A stretch of 64,000 bases of DNA. It comes from Sphingomonas zeae. Its GTDB lineage: Bacteria > Pseudomonadota > Alphaproteobacteria > Sphingomonadales > Sphingomonadaceae. Shown here in pieces: positions 43,022 through 52,603 of the stretch. The position numbers were made by a program, and so were the translations under genes. Every line of letters begins with the position of its first letter. Within the stretch, counting starts at the first letter, position 1. The notes below the pieces were generated by a model, which saw only the letters and a list, made by a program, of their open reading frames with translations, did not search any database and was not told where the DNA came from. Location: assembly GCF_014197135.1 (NCBI RefSeq), contig NZ_JACIFA010000007.1:1-64000 (forward strand). The letters run 5' to 3'.

Positions 43022-45466
43022 TCATTTCATCTCGGTTTCATCTTTGGCGGGTGCAGGCTGCGCCGTCGTTCCGCCCTGACGCACCAGCTCCATCTTCTGC
43101 GGCACGGTTCCGATCTCGATCCCCCGCTGGCGCAAGGTGGACAGGAGCGCCAGCAGCACCGCGCTGCGTGCGCCATAGGCCGCACGCGGGCTGGCGACAT
43201 GGGCGAAGCAGTTGAACCGGATGCGCCCGTCGGCGATCGAGTCGATGAAGGCGGCGGGGGCCGGATCGGCCAGCACCGTGTCCTCGGCGGTGAAACAGCT
43301 CAAGACGATGCCACGCACCACCTCGGCATCCTCCTCGATCGGGATCGAGAACTGGATCTGGATGCGCCCCAGCGGCCCCGCCAGCGTCTTGTTGAGCACC
43401 GATTTGGTGATGAGTTCGGAATTGGGGACGATCAGCGTCGAATGGTCGGGCAACTCGATCTCGGTCGAGCGGACGCTGATCCGCTTCACATCGCCCTCGT
43501 CGGTGCCGACCCGGATCAGGTCGCCGATCTTGATCGGTCGCTCGGCCAACAGGATCAGGCCGGAGACGAAATTCTGGGTGATCGCCTGAAGACCGAAACC
43601 GATGCCGACCGACAAAGCGGACAGTAGGAGCGCGATCCGCTCGACCCCGATCCCCAGCGACGCCAGCGCCCAGATGACCGCCAGGGCGATACCGATATAG
43701 CGCGCGACCAGACTGACCGAGTTGCGCCCCGACCCGTCAAGGTCGGTGGCAGGCAGATAGCGTTGCTCCAGCCAGCGCATGAAGGCGCGTACCAGCGCCA
43801 GTCCGACGAACAGCACCACCAAGCCGCGCAGGATCGCGCCGGGCGAGATCCAGACATTGCCGACCTTGATCCCGTCGGCGACGCTGGCGATCTGGTCGAA
43901 GATGGCGCCCGGATCGCCGCTCGCGCCGAAGGGCTTGAGCAGCACGCCCAGCGCCAGCAGGACGAGCGCCAGCCTTATCATGCCCGACAGGACCAGCCCG
44001 AACTGATCGATCATGCTGCCGCGCACGCCCAGCGCACCGGTCAAGGTCACGCCGACCTTGCTGTCACGCACGAAGATGCTGGTAGCGATATCGTCGGCGG
44101 CGACCAGCATCAGATAGAGCGCCGATCCGAGCAACACCGTCCATCCGATCATCAGCGAGACGAACCAGCTGAACCAGATATAGCCGACCAGCAGCGCCAG
44201 CCCCGCGACCCCGACCGCGATCCAGGCGATGAGCGTCGCGATGCTCAGCCCTGCGCTGACCCCGACATGGGTCGCCTCCCCCGCTTGCGCGGCGCGGCGT
44301 GCGCGCAACTGGCCGAGCACCACCAGCGTCGCGACGATCAGCAGCAGGTGGAGCAGCGCCTCGACCGCTTGGGTGGCGATCACCGCGCTGCGGCTGCTAC
44401 CGATCGCGCCCTCGAAATATCCGACCATCGCGGTCGTGAAGGTCAGCAGCGTCAGCACCCAGGACAAGGGGCGCAGGCGCTGAGCGGTTTCGTCTTCGAG
44501 CGGCGCGATCCGCCACGAGGGCTGGCTGCGCATCAGGACGGCGCCCGTTACCGCCGCCGTGAACCCCGCCACGCCCGAGGCGAAGACGAAGCCGTCGAGG
44601 AAACTCGTCCAGCGTTGCGGCAGTAGTCCCGCCCAGCGCAGCCCCTGGACCAGGATGAAGGCGGCGGCGAGCGGGCAGAGCGTGCCTACCGCCACCCGCC
44701 AGAAGGTATAGGCCGACCGCCGCACCCGGCTGGGCGGCGCCTCGGCGATCAGGCGGCGCTGCGCCAGTCGGTGCGCGCCCACCCGCACCGGGCCGATCAG
44801 GACGATCGCCAATGCCAAGCCCAGTAGCGCCTGCCACGGGATGCCGCCGCGCCATTGCGCCGCGATCTGCTCGCCGCCTTGTTTCAGGAACAGCCCCACC
44901 CGGCGCCCGTCGCGCGGCGCCTGTTCCAGAACGATGCTCCAAAAGGCCGGACTGAGCGGCGATGGCGTCTTGGTCGACAGTTTTTCATTGAACTGCGCGG
45001 CCTGGCTCTGGTCGATCTCGTCGATCAGCTGCCCCGCCTCGACCCCCGCCAGTCGCCCGCGCTTGATCGCGGCGTCGAGCGTGGCGCGCAGCGTCGCCAG
45101 GGCCTTGCGCTGCGCGACCAACTCGGGCGCCTCGACCTCGCCCGGCGTCGGCGTACCCAGCCCGGTGATCCGGGCGTTGACCAGCGCCAGCTGTGCGGAC
45201 AGGTCGGATACCGCCTGATCGGTCGCGTCCTTGGCACCCTGCGCCCGGTCGCGCAGCCCCCGCCGGTCTTCGTCATCGACCCGCGCGTCGAGCGCCCGGT
45301 CGACGGCGCGCACCTCCACCTCGGCCTGAGCAATGCGGGTGGCGGAGGCGGCCGCCGGATTGCTTTGCGCCGACACCGCCCCGCCAGTCGCGACCAGCCC
45401 GATCATGGCGCATGACAGCAGGATCAGACGCATGATGGCGCGCGGGAACGAAAAGGATGCGGACAT
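43022..45466 (-). CDS. MscS-type mechanosensitive channel with DUF3772 N-terminal region
   Basis: 814 aa. A signal peptide (MRLILLSCAMIGLVATGGAVSAQ) is followed by a periplasmic helical region (about 60-210, DUF3772-like, coiled), about 8-10 transmembrane segments and the MscS core: IALLLSALSVGIGFGLQAIT pore helix, NFVSGLILLAERPIKIGDLI and GDVKRISVRSTEIELPDHST of the beta domain. It is a large channel of the MscK/YbdG class that relieves osmotic stress. The start is uncertain: 45433 opens the signal peptide directly, and 45499 has a better GGAG site. It is divergent from the HWE kinase. Confidence 0.88.
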   Translation of the reverse strand: MSASFSFPRAIMRLILLSCAMIGLVATGGAVSAQSNPAAASATRIAQAEVEVRAVDRALDARVDDEDRRGLRDRAQGAKDATDQAVSDLSAQLALVNARITGLGTPTPGEVEAPELVAQRKALATLRATLDAAIKRGRLAGVEAGQLIDEIDQSQAAQFNEKLSTKTPSPLSPAFWSIVLEQAPRDGRRVGLFLKQGGEQIAAQWRGGIPWQALLGLALAIVLIGPVRVGAHRLAQRRLIAEAPPSRVRRSAYTFWRVAVGTLCPLAAAFILVQGLRWAGLLPQRWTSFLDGFVFASGVAGFTAAVTGAVLMRSQPSWRIAPLEDETAQRLRPLSWVLTLLTFTTAMVGYFEGAIGSSRSAVIATQAVEALLHLLLIVATLVVLGQLRARRAAQAGEATHVGVSAGLSIATLIAWIAVGVAGLALLVGYIWFSWFVSLMIGWTVLLGSALYLMLVAADDIATSIFVRDSKVGVTLTGALGVRGSMIDQFGLVLSGMIRLALVLLALGVLLKPFGASGDPGAIFDQIASVADGIKVGNVWISPGAILRGLVVLFVGLALVRAFMRWLEQRYLPATDLDGSGRNSVSLVARYIGIALAVIWALASLGIGVERIALLLSALSVGIGFGLQAITQNFVSGLILLAERPIKIGDLIRVGTDEGDVKRISVRSTEIELPDHSTLIVPNSELITKSVLNKTLAGPLGRIQIQFSIPIEEDAEVVRGIVLSCFTAEDTVLADPAPAAFIDSIADGRIRFNCFAHVASPRAAYGARSAVLLALLSTLRQRGIEIGTVPQKMELVRQGGTTAQPAPAKDETEMK

Positions 45467-45645
45467 GGACCGGGCCGTTGTTGCAGATAGGTGGGTCATA
45501 GCCCCGCTCCGCCCGTCAGGCGAGAGCCGCACAGGGCGGCGCGGCGCTCGATCCATCCGCCGCATTTGCCAGTTGGTCCGAAATCGTGTGTATCGGGGAG
45601 CCCGCACCGGCCGGGATCGTTGATGACGATCGGACAGTTTCGCGC

Positions 45646-47241
45646 ATGACTGAACTCACTTCCCTCCAGGGACAAACGCCCCTGTCCGCCCCCCCGCTGG
45701 GGCCGCTGCCGCATGATTCGCATGTGCTGGCGGGGATCAACCGGATCCTTCAGGAGGCCCTGCGCGCCTCGACCGAGGAGGAGCTGGGGCAGCTGTGCCT
45801 GGCGGTGGCCGAGGACCTGACCGGCGCGGCGTTCAGCTTTTTCGGCGAGCGGGGCGGTTCGGACGACCGGCTGGACCATATCGCGATCAGCGAGCGCGGC
45901 TGGGCCGCCTATACCGGTAACGATCCTCATTTCGTCAAGCGCGAGCTACCCGGCGGCATGAAGATTCACGGAATTTTCGGCCAGGTGATCCTTCAGGATC
46001 GCAGCATGATCGTCAACGATCCCGCCAACCATCCCGACCGGGTGGGCACGCCGGACGGGCATCCGGCCTTGCGCAACTTCCTGGGCGTGCCGCTGCGCCG
46101 CGATGGAGAGACCTTCGCGATGTTCGCGCTGGGCAACCATCCGACCGGCTTTACCGAGCGGGAGCGCGCCATTGCCGAGGAACTGGCCCCCGCCATCGTC
46201 CAGGCGCTGCTGCGCAAGCGGGCCGAGGTCGCCTCGCGCGCGAGCCAGCGGCGGCTGCTGAGCCTGATCGAGGGAATACCCCAGCTCGTCTGGACCGCGA
46301 CGCAGGGCGGCCATTGGACCTGGGCCAGCCCGCAATGGGTGGAGATGACGGGGCTGAACGTCGAACAAAGCCTGGGCCATGGCTGGCTGGCCGCGGTCCA
46401 TCCCGATGATCGCGACGCGGCACGGCGATTCTGGGAGGGAGCGGGCGAGCGCGGCAATCTCGCGATGGAGGGACGGCTGCGTCATGTACAGACCGGCCGC
46501 TATCGGTGGTTCAAGACGCGTGCGACCCCGGTACGCGACGATCATGGTACGATCGTCGAATGGTTCGGCACCTCGACCGACATCGACGCGCTGCGCCGGC
46601 TGCGCGAACGGCAGGAAACCCTGGTCGCCGAACTGCAGCACCGGGTCCGCAACATCCTGACCATCATCCGCTCCATCTTCACCCGTACGGTCGACAGCGG
46701 CGGACCGATCGACGAAATTGCGGATCATTTTCGCGGACGGCTCGACTCGCTGGCCCGCACCCAGCTCGTCGCGACCCAGAGCCGATCAGGCCGGGTCGAC
46801 CTGGAAAATCTGATCCGGGACGAGCTTCTGGGCGTCGGCGCCATCGAGGATGACCGGCTTTCGATTCAGGGGCCGGACGTCTCTTTGCCCGCGGATACGG
46901 CCGAAACCATGGGCCTGGCGATCCACGAATTGACCACCAACGCGCTCAAATATGGGGCATTGCGCCACCCTGCCGGACGGTTGTCCATCGCCTGGGCGAT
47001 TGAACTTAAATCAAATAGCAAATGCGAACTGATTGTAAAATGGGACGAAACAGGTGTACCAGCGATGCCGGTCCCGCCTGTTCGTCATGGATTCGGGACC
47101 GAGCTGATCCGCGAGGCCCTTCCTTATGGTCTGGGCGCACGGACCAGATTGGAATTTCGCGGTGGCGGCGTCCTGTGCGTGATAACGATACCATGGATCG
47201 CAGATGATGCCGCGCCGCTGAACCGGAGCACCGAGGGATGA
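45646..47241 (+). CDS. HWE-family histidine kinase with GAF and PAS domains
   Basis: 531 aa, soluble. An N-terminal GAF domain (about 25-190) contains FGERGG and GVPLRRDGETFAMFALGN; a PAS/PAC domain lies at about 200-320; the HWE kinase core has His332 in ELQHRVRNILTIIRSI and LAIHELTTNALKYGAL. The kinase core lacks a classical HisKA and instead has the HWE/HisKA_2 pattern typical of alphaproteobacterial light or stress sensors. The GAF domain has no clear chromophore cysteine, so a ligand is not assigned. An ATG at 45586 is an alternative start. The stop overlaps the receiver gene by 4 bases. Confidence 0.9.
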   Translation: MTELTSLQGQTPLSAPPLGPLPHDSHVLAGINRILQEALRASTEEELGQLCLAVAEDLTGAAFSFFGERGGSDDRLDHIAISERGWAAYTGNDPHFVKRELPGGMKIHGIFGQVILQDRSMIVNDPANHPDRVGTPDGHPALRNFLGVPLRRDGETFAMFALGNHPTGFTERERAIAEELAPAIVQALLRKRAEVASRASQRRLLSLIEGIPQLVWTATQGGHWTWASPQWVEMTGLNVEQSLGHGWLAAVHPDDRDAARRFWEGAGERGNLAMEGRLRHVQTGRYRWFKTRATPVRDDHGTIVEWFGTSTDIDALRRLRERQETLVAELQHRVRNILTIIRSIFTRTVDSGGPIDEIADHFRGRLDSLARTQLVATQSRSGRVDLENLIRDELLGVGAIEDDRLSIQGPDVSLPADTAETMGLAIHELTTNALKYGALRHPAGRLSIAWAIELKSNSKCELIVKWDETGVPAMPVPPVRHGFGTELIREALPYGLGARTRLEFRGGGVLCVITIPWIADDAAPLNRSTEG

Positions 47242-47621
47242 ACCGCCGATCGCCGCTGGCCGACAAGCGTATCCTTGTGGTTGAGGACGAGTATTTCATC
47301 GCCCGCGACCTGGAACGGGCGCTGCAGGCGGCTGATGCGATCGTGGTCGGCCCCGTCGCCACACTGGAACAGGGCCTGGACCTGGCCGAGAGCCAGACGC
47401 TCGACGCGGCGGTGCTCGACGTCGATCTGGCGGGCGAGCGCGCCTTCGAGATCGCCGACCGGCTATCGGCACGCGACGTGCCCTGGGCGTTCCTGACCGG
47501 CTATGACGAGTGGGCGCTCCCCGCGCCCTATCGATCCGCGTCGATCGTCGCCAAGCCGTTCCAGCCCGACCGCATCATCCGCGCGATCGGCGCCCTGATA
47601 CCCGACAAAGGATGCGCATGA
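47238..47621 (+). CDS. Single-domain response regulator
   Basis: 127 aa receiver with no output domain: acidic VVEDEYF (Glu17-Asp18), phosphoacceptor Asp61 (AAVLDVDLAGE), Thr87 and Lys106 (SIVAKPFQP). It follows the HWE kinase with overlap and is the probable phosphate acceptor; such receivers act as phosphate shuttles or protein-binding partners. It overlaps the Crp-like gene that follows. Confidence 0.92.
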   Translation: MNRRSPLADKRILVVEDEYFIARDLERALQAADAIVVGPVATLEQGLDLAESQTLDAAVLDVDLAGERAFEIADRLSARDVPWAFLTGYDEWALPAPYRSASIVAKPFQPDRIIRAIGALIPDKGCA

Positions 47622-48394
47622 CTTCTTTCCCCGCCGCCCTGTCGCCTTCCTCCTCGTCGTCCCCGGCTCGGGGGGGGATCGCCGCTGCCGCGATCCGTCG
47701 GCTGACCGCGTTGACCCCGCTGGATGATGCCGACCTGCGCCTGCTCGACACCGCAGCCGATCGCGCGCTGACCTATCCCTTGCGTCACGCCTTTCAGACG
47801 ATCGGTCGCCCCATGGCCGATCCGCTGCTGGTGCTGCAGGGCTGGGCCGCACGGGTGCGCATCCTGCCCGACGGGCGGCGGCAGTTCATGAGCTTCTACC
47901 TGCCCGGCGACATTATCGGCCCGGCGCATCACGAGCAGCCCATCGCCACCGCGACGGTGGTGGCGCTGACGGAATGTCTCGCCTGCCCCGCCCCCACCGG
48001 CCCTGCCGGATCGGGTCTGGCCCAGGCCTATGCCGTCAGCGAGGCGCTGGACGAGGCCTATCTGCTGGGCCGTGTCGTCCAACTCGGCCGGTTGAACGCG
48101 CAGGAACGGATCGGCGACTTCCTGCTCGAAATCTATGAGCGGCTCTCGCTGGCCGGGCTGACCGTGGGCGGCAGTTTCGAGATGCCGCTGACCCAGGAAA
48201 TGCTGGCCGACGCGCTGGGGCTGACGCCGGTGCACGTCAACCGCATGATCCAGCAGGCGCGGCGCGACGGCGACCTGATGTGGAAGTCTGGCCGCGTCCT
48301 GCTCCGCGATCCCGAGCGTACCGCGCGCACGATCGGGCGGGTGAGTCCGCAAGTGACCGGCACCCAGACCATGGCACAGGCGAGCGCAGGCTAA
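47618..48394 (+). CDS. Crp/Fnr-family transcriptional regulator
   Basis: 258 aa. The N-terminus is a Ser-rich low-complexity tail (SPSSSSSPARGG). A cyclic-nucleotide-binding-like beta roll with LVLQGWAARVRILPDGRRQF and MSFYLPGDIIGP is followed by a helix-turn-helix MPLTQEMLADALGLTPVHVN and RMIQQARRDGDL. No cysteine cluster for an iron-sulfur centre is seen, so it is not an Fnr-type oxygen sensor. It is third in the kinase-receiver-regulator operon. An ATG at 47612 is an alternative start. Confidence 0.9.
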   Translation: MTSFPAALSPSSSSSPARGGIAAAAIRRLTALTPLDDADLRLLDTAADRALTYPLRHAFQTIGRPMADPLLVLQGWAARVRILPDGRRQFMSFYLPGDIIGPAHHEQPIATATVVALTECLACPAPTGPAGSGLAQAYAVSEALDEAYLLGRVVQLGRLNAQERIGDFLLEIYERLSLAGLTVGGSFEMPLTQEMLADALGLTPVHVNRMIQQARRDGDLMWKSGRVLLRDPERTARTIGRVSPQVTGTQTMAQASAG

Positions 48395-48398
48395 TGTG

Positions 48399-48430
48399 GT
48401 ATTTTCCTCCCCTCACAGGGGAGGAAATAC
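48399..48430 (+). repeat. Family 2 hairpin repeat, possible terminator of the Crp-like operon
   Basis: TCCTCCCCT-CAC-AGGGGAGGA with extra pairing GTATTT/AAATAC outside it. It begins 5 bases after the Crp-like stop codon. It shares the CCTCCCC/GGGGAGG core with the larger repeats at 25247 and 52362. Confidence 0.65.
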
Positions 48431-48489
48431 TGGGTACGAATAGCCACCACTTCTTCACCGTTTTGATGGCTTTTTGACCTATTTGGCTC

Positions 48490-48522
48490 ATTTCACACAG
48501 CCGTCATCAATTCTTCGTCAAT
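48490..48522 (+). promoter_or_regulatory. Candidate PHO-box-like site and spaced motif before the TonB receptor
   Basis: ATTTCAC-ACAG-CCGTCAT (48490-48507) matches the CTGTCAT-N4-CTGTCAT PHO box at 10 of 14 positions. It overlaps GTCATCAA-N6-GTCAAT (48503-48522), the same pattern seen on the minus strand at 36896-36915. It lies about 65 bases upstream of the receptor ATG. The remaining gap sequence shows nothing else. Confidence 0.35.
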
Positions 48523-48586
48523 CTGACACCTGCCGATCCTAACGCCCCCGCCGAACCGGCAAGAGAGCCGATGGGGGATCAATGAC

Positions 48587-51259
48587 ATGTTGACGTTTCG
48601 CAGCCTGCTGAAGGCATCGGTTTCGCTTATCCTGGTAACCGGGCCGCTCATCGCCCACGCGCAGGAAGGCACCACCACCACCGCCGCCGCCGCTGGACCG
48701 CAGGCAAGTGATGCGGGCACCGAGGGCGAGGATATTGTCGTCAACGGCACCTATGCCCGCAGCCTCGCGGCCGGGATCGAAACCAAACGCCGCGCCGCTT
48801 ACGGCGTCGATTCGATCAGCTCGACCGATATCGGCAAGTTCCCGACACAGAACGTCGCCGAAGCGCTCCAGCTCGTCCCCGGCGTGGCCATCACCCGCCC
48901 GCGCGGCGAAGGGCTGTATGTCAGCGTGCGCGGCTTGGGGCCGCAGTTCCAGAATACGTTGATGAACGGCCGCACCATCGCGCTGAACGACCTGATCGAG
49001 AATGGCGGCGCGGCCGGACGTCAGTTCCGCTTCGAAATGCTGCCCGCCGAGTTCACCTCCAGCATCGACGTGGTCAAGACCCCGACCGCCGACATGAGCG
49101 AGGGCGCGCTGGGCGGCAATATCGACGTCAAGACCTTCCGCCCGCTGGAAGTCGGCAACAAGACGACCGTCAACATGCGCGGCACCTATACGACGCAGAC
49201 CAAGGACGTGCGCCCCAACGTCACCGTGCTGACCAGCGCGAAGAATAGCGACGGCACCTTCGGCATTCTGGCGGGTGCGCAATATTGGGGCAAGACGGTT
49301 CGCAATGACCGCTTCATGAATTTCGGCTGGCTGCTCAACCGCTATACCTCGGCGGCGACAGGCGGCATTCCGAGCGGCCTTTATTCGCCGACCCGGACCC
49401 GCCCCACCGTGGAAACCGAAGACCGCAAGCGCATCTCGGGCATCGTTTCGGCGCAGTGGCAGCCGACGCCCGAGCTTCAGACGACGCTGGACGTCGTCGC
49501 GACGCGCCTCGACGTCGCGTATGACGAGTTCGGCCTCGACATCTATCCCGACGACGGCGGCACGGCGGGCGGCCCTCCGGCCCAGATCCAGCCCGGCTAT
49601 ACGGTCGTCGGCGACACCATCACCAAGGCGACGATCAACAATGTCCGCTTCATGGGCACGCGCGAATATAGCCTTAACCGCCACGACCTGCTGACCATCG
49701 GCCTGAAGCAGGCCTGGAATCCGGACCGCTGGCACGTCACCGCCAACGTCAACTGGTCGGCGGCGCACAGCTATCATCCCGATTACCGCACCGGCACGGT
49801 ACGCAGCCGCGCCTATTTCGTCGCGCCGCTGACCTATGACGCCAGCGGCGGCTATCAGACGATGCCGACCTTCACCACGCCGGTCGACGTCACCAACCCG
49901 GCCAATTACAAGCTGTTCCAGTTCAACATCGCGCCCAAGGACAGCAAGGACTGGGATTTCTATTCGCGCCTCGACGTCGCGCATGATTTCGACGGCTTCC
50001 TGTCGAAGCTGGCGGTGGGCGGCGAATATCACTGGCGCAAGCGCGACTATTTCCGTCGCGATTACCTGATCGACACCGCGACCAACCAGCCACTGACCAA
50101 CCTGGGCGCGGGGGCCTATCAGCAGCTGCCCTATGACGACTTCCTGAAGGGGGTCGGCGGCAATGGCTTCCGCAACTGGCTGGTGCCCGTCACCCAGGCC
50201 TATGTCGGCGACTTCTTCACGCCGGCCATTCAGGCGCAGCCGATCAACAACGCCGATCGCCGTTCGTCCTTCGTCGTGTCGGAAAAGATCGCGGCGGCTT
50301 ATTTGCGCGCCGATTACCAGTTCGATGCGGGTAGCGTGCCCGTGACCGGCAATCTGGGCGTCCGCTATGTCCATACCGATCAGGTGGCGAGCGGCACGCT
50401 GACCAGCGGCAATACCGCGACCCCGGTCAGCTATCCGAAGACGTTCAACAACGTCCTGCCCAGCTTCAACCTGCGCGCCGACCTGTCGCAAAAGCTCGTC
50501 GGTCGTCTCGCCGCCAGCCGGGTGCTGACCCGCCCCAACGTCACCGACACCGCGCCGCGCATCACCGTGTCGACCGACGCGCCGACCGCCAGCGGCGGCA
50601 ACCCGCAGCTGGTGCCGTTCCTGGCGACGCAGTTCGACGGCTCGCTGGAATGGTATTTCGCGCCGTCGGGGATGCTGTCGGGCGCGGTCTTCTACAAGGC
50701 GATGGACGATTACATCACCCAGTCGAATACCGAGATCACTATTCCGGGTCGCGGCATCGTCCGCCTCTCCAGCTCGGTAAACGGCGGCAACGCCAAGGTG
50801 TACGGCGCGGAAGCCGCCTATAGCCAGGTCTTCACCTTCCTGCCGAAGCCCTTTGACGGCTTCGGCGTGCAGGGGTCTTACACGCACACCGAGGTGAAGG
50901 CCGACTACATGGCCGGATCGCGCAGCATCAAGGACCAGCTGATCGGCCTGTCGAAGAACAGCTTCAACCTGGTCGGCTTCTACGACAAGGGGCCGCTGTC
51001 GGCGCGACTGTCCTATGTCTGGCGCGACAAATATCTGTCGAGCACGGGCAGCACGGTGCAGGCGCCTACGTACGTCGCGGCCTTCGGGTCGCTCGATGGC
51101 CAGCTATCGGTGCGCGCCGCCGAGAACCTGACGCTCAGCCTGGAGGGCATCAACATCGCGGGGGCGCGTCAGAACACCTATAACGACAGCAATCTGCGCT
51201 TCGGCGAGATCAACTATTATGGCCGGACGATCCTGTTCGGCGTGCGGGCGGAGTTCTGA
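48587..51259 (+). CDS. TonB-dependent receptor of the phospholipase/DUF1800 string
   Basis: 890 aa. Signal peptide (to about residue 25, LIAHAQ), then GEDIVVNGTYARSLAAGIET, the plug IGKFPTQNVAEALQLVPGVA, ITRPRGEGLYVSVRGLGPQF and MSEGALGGNIDVKTFRPLEV, and a barrel ending GRTILFGVRAEF. The AEALQLVPGVAITR and GALGGNIDVKTFRP motifs are those of the large Caulobacter-type receptors. Its stop codon shares one base with the phospholipase start, so the two are coupled, suggesting import of a product of phosphoinositide cleavage. Confidence 0.92.
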   Translation: MLTFRSLLKASVSLILVTGPLIAHAQEGTTTTAAAAGPQASDAGTEGEDIVVNGTYARSLAAGIETKRRAAYGVDSISSTDIGKFPTQNVAEALQLVPGVAITRPRGEGLYVSVRGLGPQFQNTLMNGRTIALNDLIENGGAAGRQFRFEMLPAEFTSSIDVVKTPTADMSEGALGGNIDVKTFRPLEVGNKTTVNMRGTYTTQTKDVRPNVTVLTSAKNSDGTFGILAGAQYWGKTVRNDRFMNFGWLLNRYTSAATGGIPSGLYSPTRTRPTVETEDRKRISGIVSAQWQPTPELQTTLDVVATRLDVAYDEFGLDIYPDDGGTAGGPPAQIQPGYTVVGDTITKATINNVRFMGTREYSLNRHDLLTIGLKQAWNPDRWHVTANVNWSAAHSYHPDYRTGTVRSRAYFVAPLTYDASGGYQTMPTFTTPVDVTNPANYKLFQFNIAPKDSKDWDFYSRLDVAHDFDGFLSKLAVGGEYHWRKRDYFRRDYLIDTATNQPLTNLGAGAYQQLPYDDFLKGVGGNGFRNWLVPVTQAYVGDFFTPAIQAQPINNADRRSSFVVSEKIAAAYLRADYQFDAGSVPVTGNLGVRYVHTDQVASGTLTSGNTATPVSYPKTFNNVLPSFNLRADLSQKLVGRLAASRVLTRPNVTDTAPRITVSTDAPTASGGNPQLVPFLATQFDGSLEWYFAPSGMLSGAVFYKAMDDYITQSNTEITIPGRGIVRLSSSVNGGNAKVYGAEAAYSQVFTFLPKPFDGFGVQGSYTHTEVKADYMAGSRSIKDQLIGLSKNSFNLVGFYDKGPLSARLSYVWRDKYLSSTGSTVQAPTYVAAFGSLDGQLSVRAAENLTLSLEGINIAGARQNTYNDSNLRFGEINYYGRTILFGVRAEF

Positions 51260-52353
51260 TGAAGGTCTTACTCACCCTGGCGGCGGTCCTCGCGACCGCC
51301 GCCGCCCCGGCGCCGCAGGCCCCCTTGCGCATGAACGACATCCAGGTCGTCGGCTCGCACAACAGCTACAAGAAGCGGATCGCGCCCGCCGTCTTCGCCG
51401 AACTGGAACGCCGCGACCCCAAACTCGCCGCCGCGCTGGATTACGACCATCTGACGCTGGCGCAGCAGCTAGACCGGGGCCTGCGCCAGTTGGAGATCGA
51501 CATCTTCGCCGACCCGCAAGGGGGGCGTTTCGCGCATCCGATGGGTGAGACGTTGGCTAAGGCCGAAGGCGAACAGACCGGCTTCGACGCACCCACGATG
51601 ATGAAGCCTGGCTTCAAGGTCTTCCACATCCCGGAAGTCGATTATCGCTCCTGTGGTACCTTCAAACAGTGCATCGGCCAGATCGACACCTGGTCGCGCG
51701 CGCATCCGCGCCATCTGCCGATCATGGTGACGATCAACGCGGCCGACCGGCCGATCAACAAGCCCGGCGTCACCGATCCCTTGCCGCTGACCGCGCCGCT
51801 GCTCGATGCGCTGGACGCGGAAATCCGTGACGTGCTGAAACCGAGCCGGATCATCACCCCCGATGACGTGCGCGGGAACGCCGCCACCCTTCGCGAAGCG
51901 GTTACGACAAAGGGCTGGCCGACGCTGGAAAGCGCGCGGGGCAAGATCTGGTTCGTGCTGGATACGCCTGCGGACGTGTCCGATCGCTACCGCGCCGGGC
52001 ATCCCTCGCTCAAAGGTCGTCCGATCTTCGGCTGGTACGATACCGACCAGCCCGAAGCCTCGGTCGAGATCGTCGGCGATCCGCGCACCGATGGCGCCAA
52101 GATCAAGGCGTGGGTGAAACAGGGGTTCATCGTCCGCACCCGCAGCGACGCCGACACCCGGGAAGCGCGCGAGAACGACTACGCCCGCCAACAGGCCGCG
52201 ATCGACAGCGGTGCGCAGGCCGTGTCGACCGACTATTATCCCGGCGCACCGACGCGGGGCTGGAGCAAGGGCTTCACCGTGACCCTGCCCGACGGGGTGA
52301 TGGAACGCTGCAACCCGGTGACGCAAGCCGCAGGGTGCAAGCTGCCGAAATAG
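51259..52353 (+). CDS. Ca2+-dependent phosphoinositide-specific phospholipase C, exported
   Basis: 364 aa. The signal peptide (LLTLAAVLATAAAPAPQ) is followed by a TIM-barrel PLC with VGSHNSYKKR (His34), LRQLEIDIFADP (Glu79, Asp81) and a second His in FKVFHIPEVD (His123), consistent with the PLC-C1 family. Four cysteines in the mature chain could form disulphides. It should hydrolyse phosphoinositides or a similar phosphodiester outside the cytoplasm. It is coupled to the upstream TonB receptor. Another PLC-X-type function such as glycerophosphodiesterase cannot be excluded. Confidence 0.82.
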   Translation: MKVLLTLAAVLATAAAPAPQAPLRMNDIQVVGSHNSYKKRIAPAVFAELERRDPKLAAALDYDHLTLAQQLDRGLRQLEIDIFADPQGGRFAHPMGETLAKAEGEQTGFDAPTMMKPGFKVFHIPEVDYRSCGTFKQCIGQIDTWSRAHPRHLPIMVTINAADRPINKPGVTDPLPLTAPLLDALDAEIRDVLKPSRIITPDDVRGNAATLREAVTTKGWPTLESARGKIWFVLDTPADVSDRYRAGHPSLKGRPIFGWYDTDQPEASVEIVGDPRTDGAKIKAWVKQGFIVRTRSDADTREARENDYARQQAAIDSGAQAVSTDYYPGAPTRGWSKGFTVTLPDGVMERCNPVTQAAGCKLPK

Positions 52354-52361
52354 ATGTCGTT

Positions 52362-52473
52362 CCTCCCCTGTAAGGGGAGGTGGCAGGCGCAGCCTGACGG
52401 AGGGGTGTCGCGCTCTCGATAGGGTGACACCCCTCCACCAGCTTCGCTGGTCCCCCTCCCCTTGCAGGAGAGG
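52362..52473. repeat. Two-armed palindromic repeat, family 2
   Basis: CCTCCCC-tgta-aGGGGAGG, then TGGCAGGCGCAGCCTGACG and GGAGGGGTG; a short spacer; then the inverted arm CACCCCTCCACC-agcttcgctGGT-CCCCCTCCCC. The layout matches 25247-25369. It begins 9 bases after the phospholipase stop codon, and the downstream DUF1800 gene starts 131 bases beyond it. Confidence 0.8.
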
Positions 52474-52603
52474 AAAAGGTGGAGGGCCGCTGACGCCCTT
52501 TTCATGTCCGGGCAAGCCGGGGTTCAGCCTCCCCACGGCACATTAGCCTCCGAAGAAGCCTGCGCCCAACCCGTTGGCGGCAGGCGGAAATGGAGAGCGA
52601 GGC

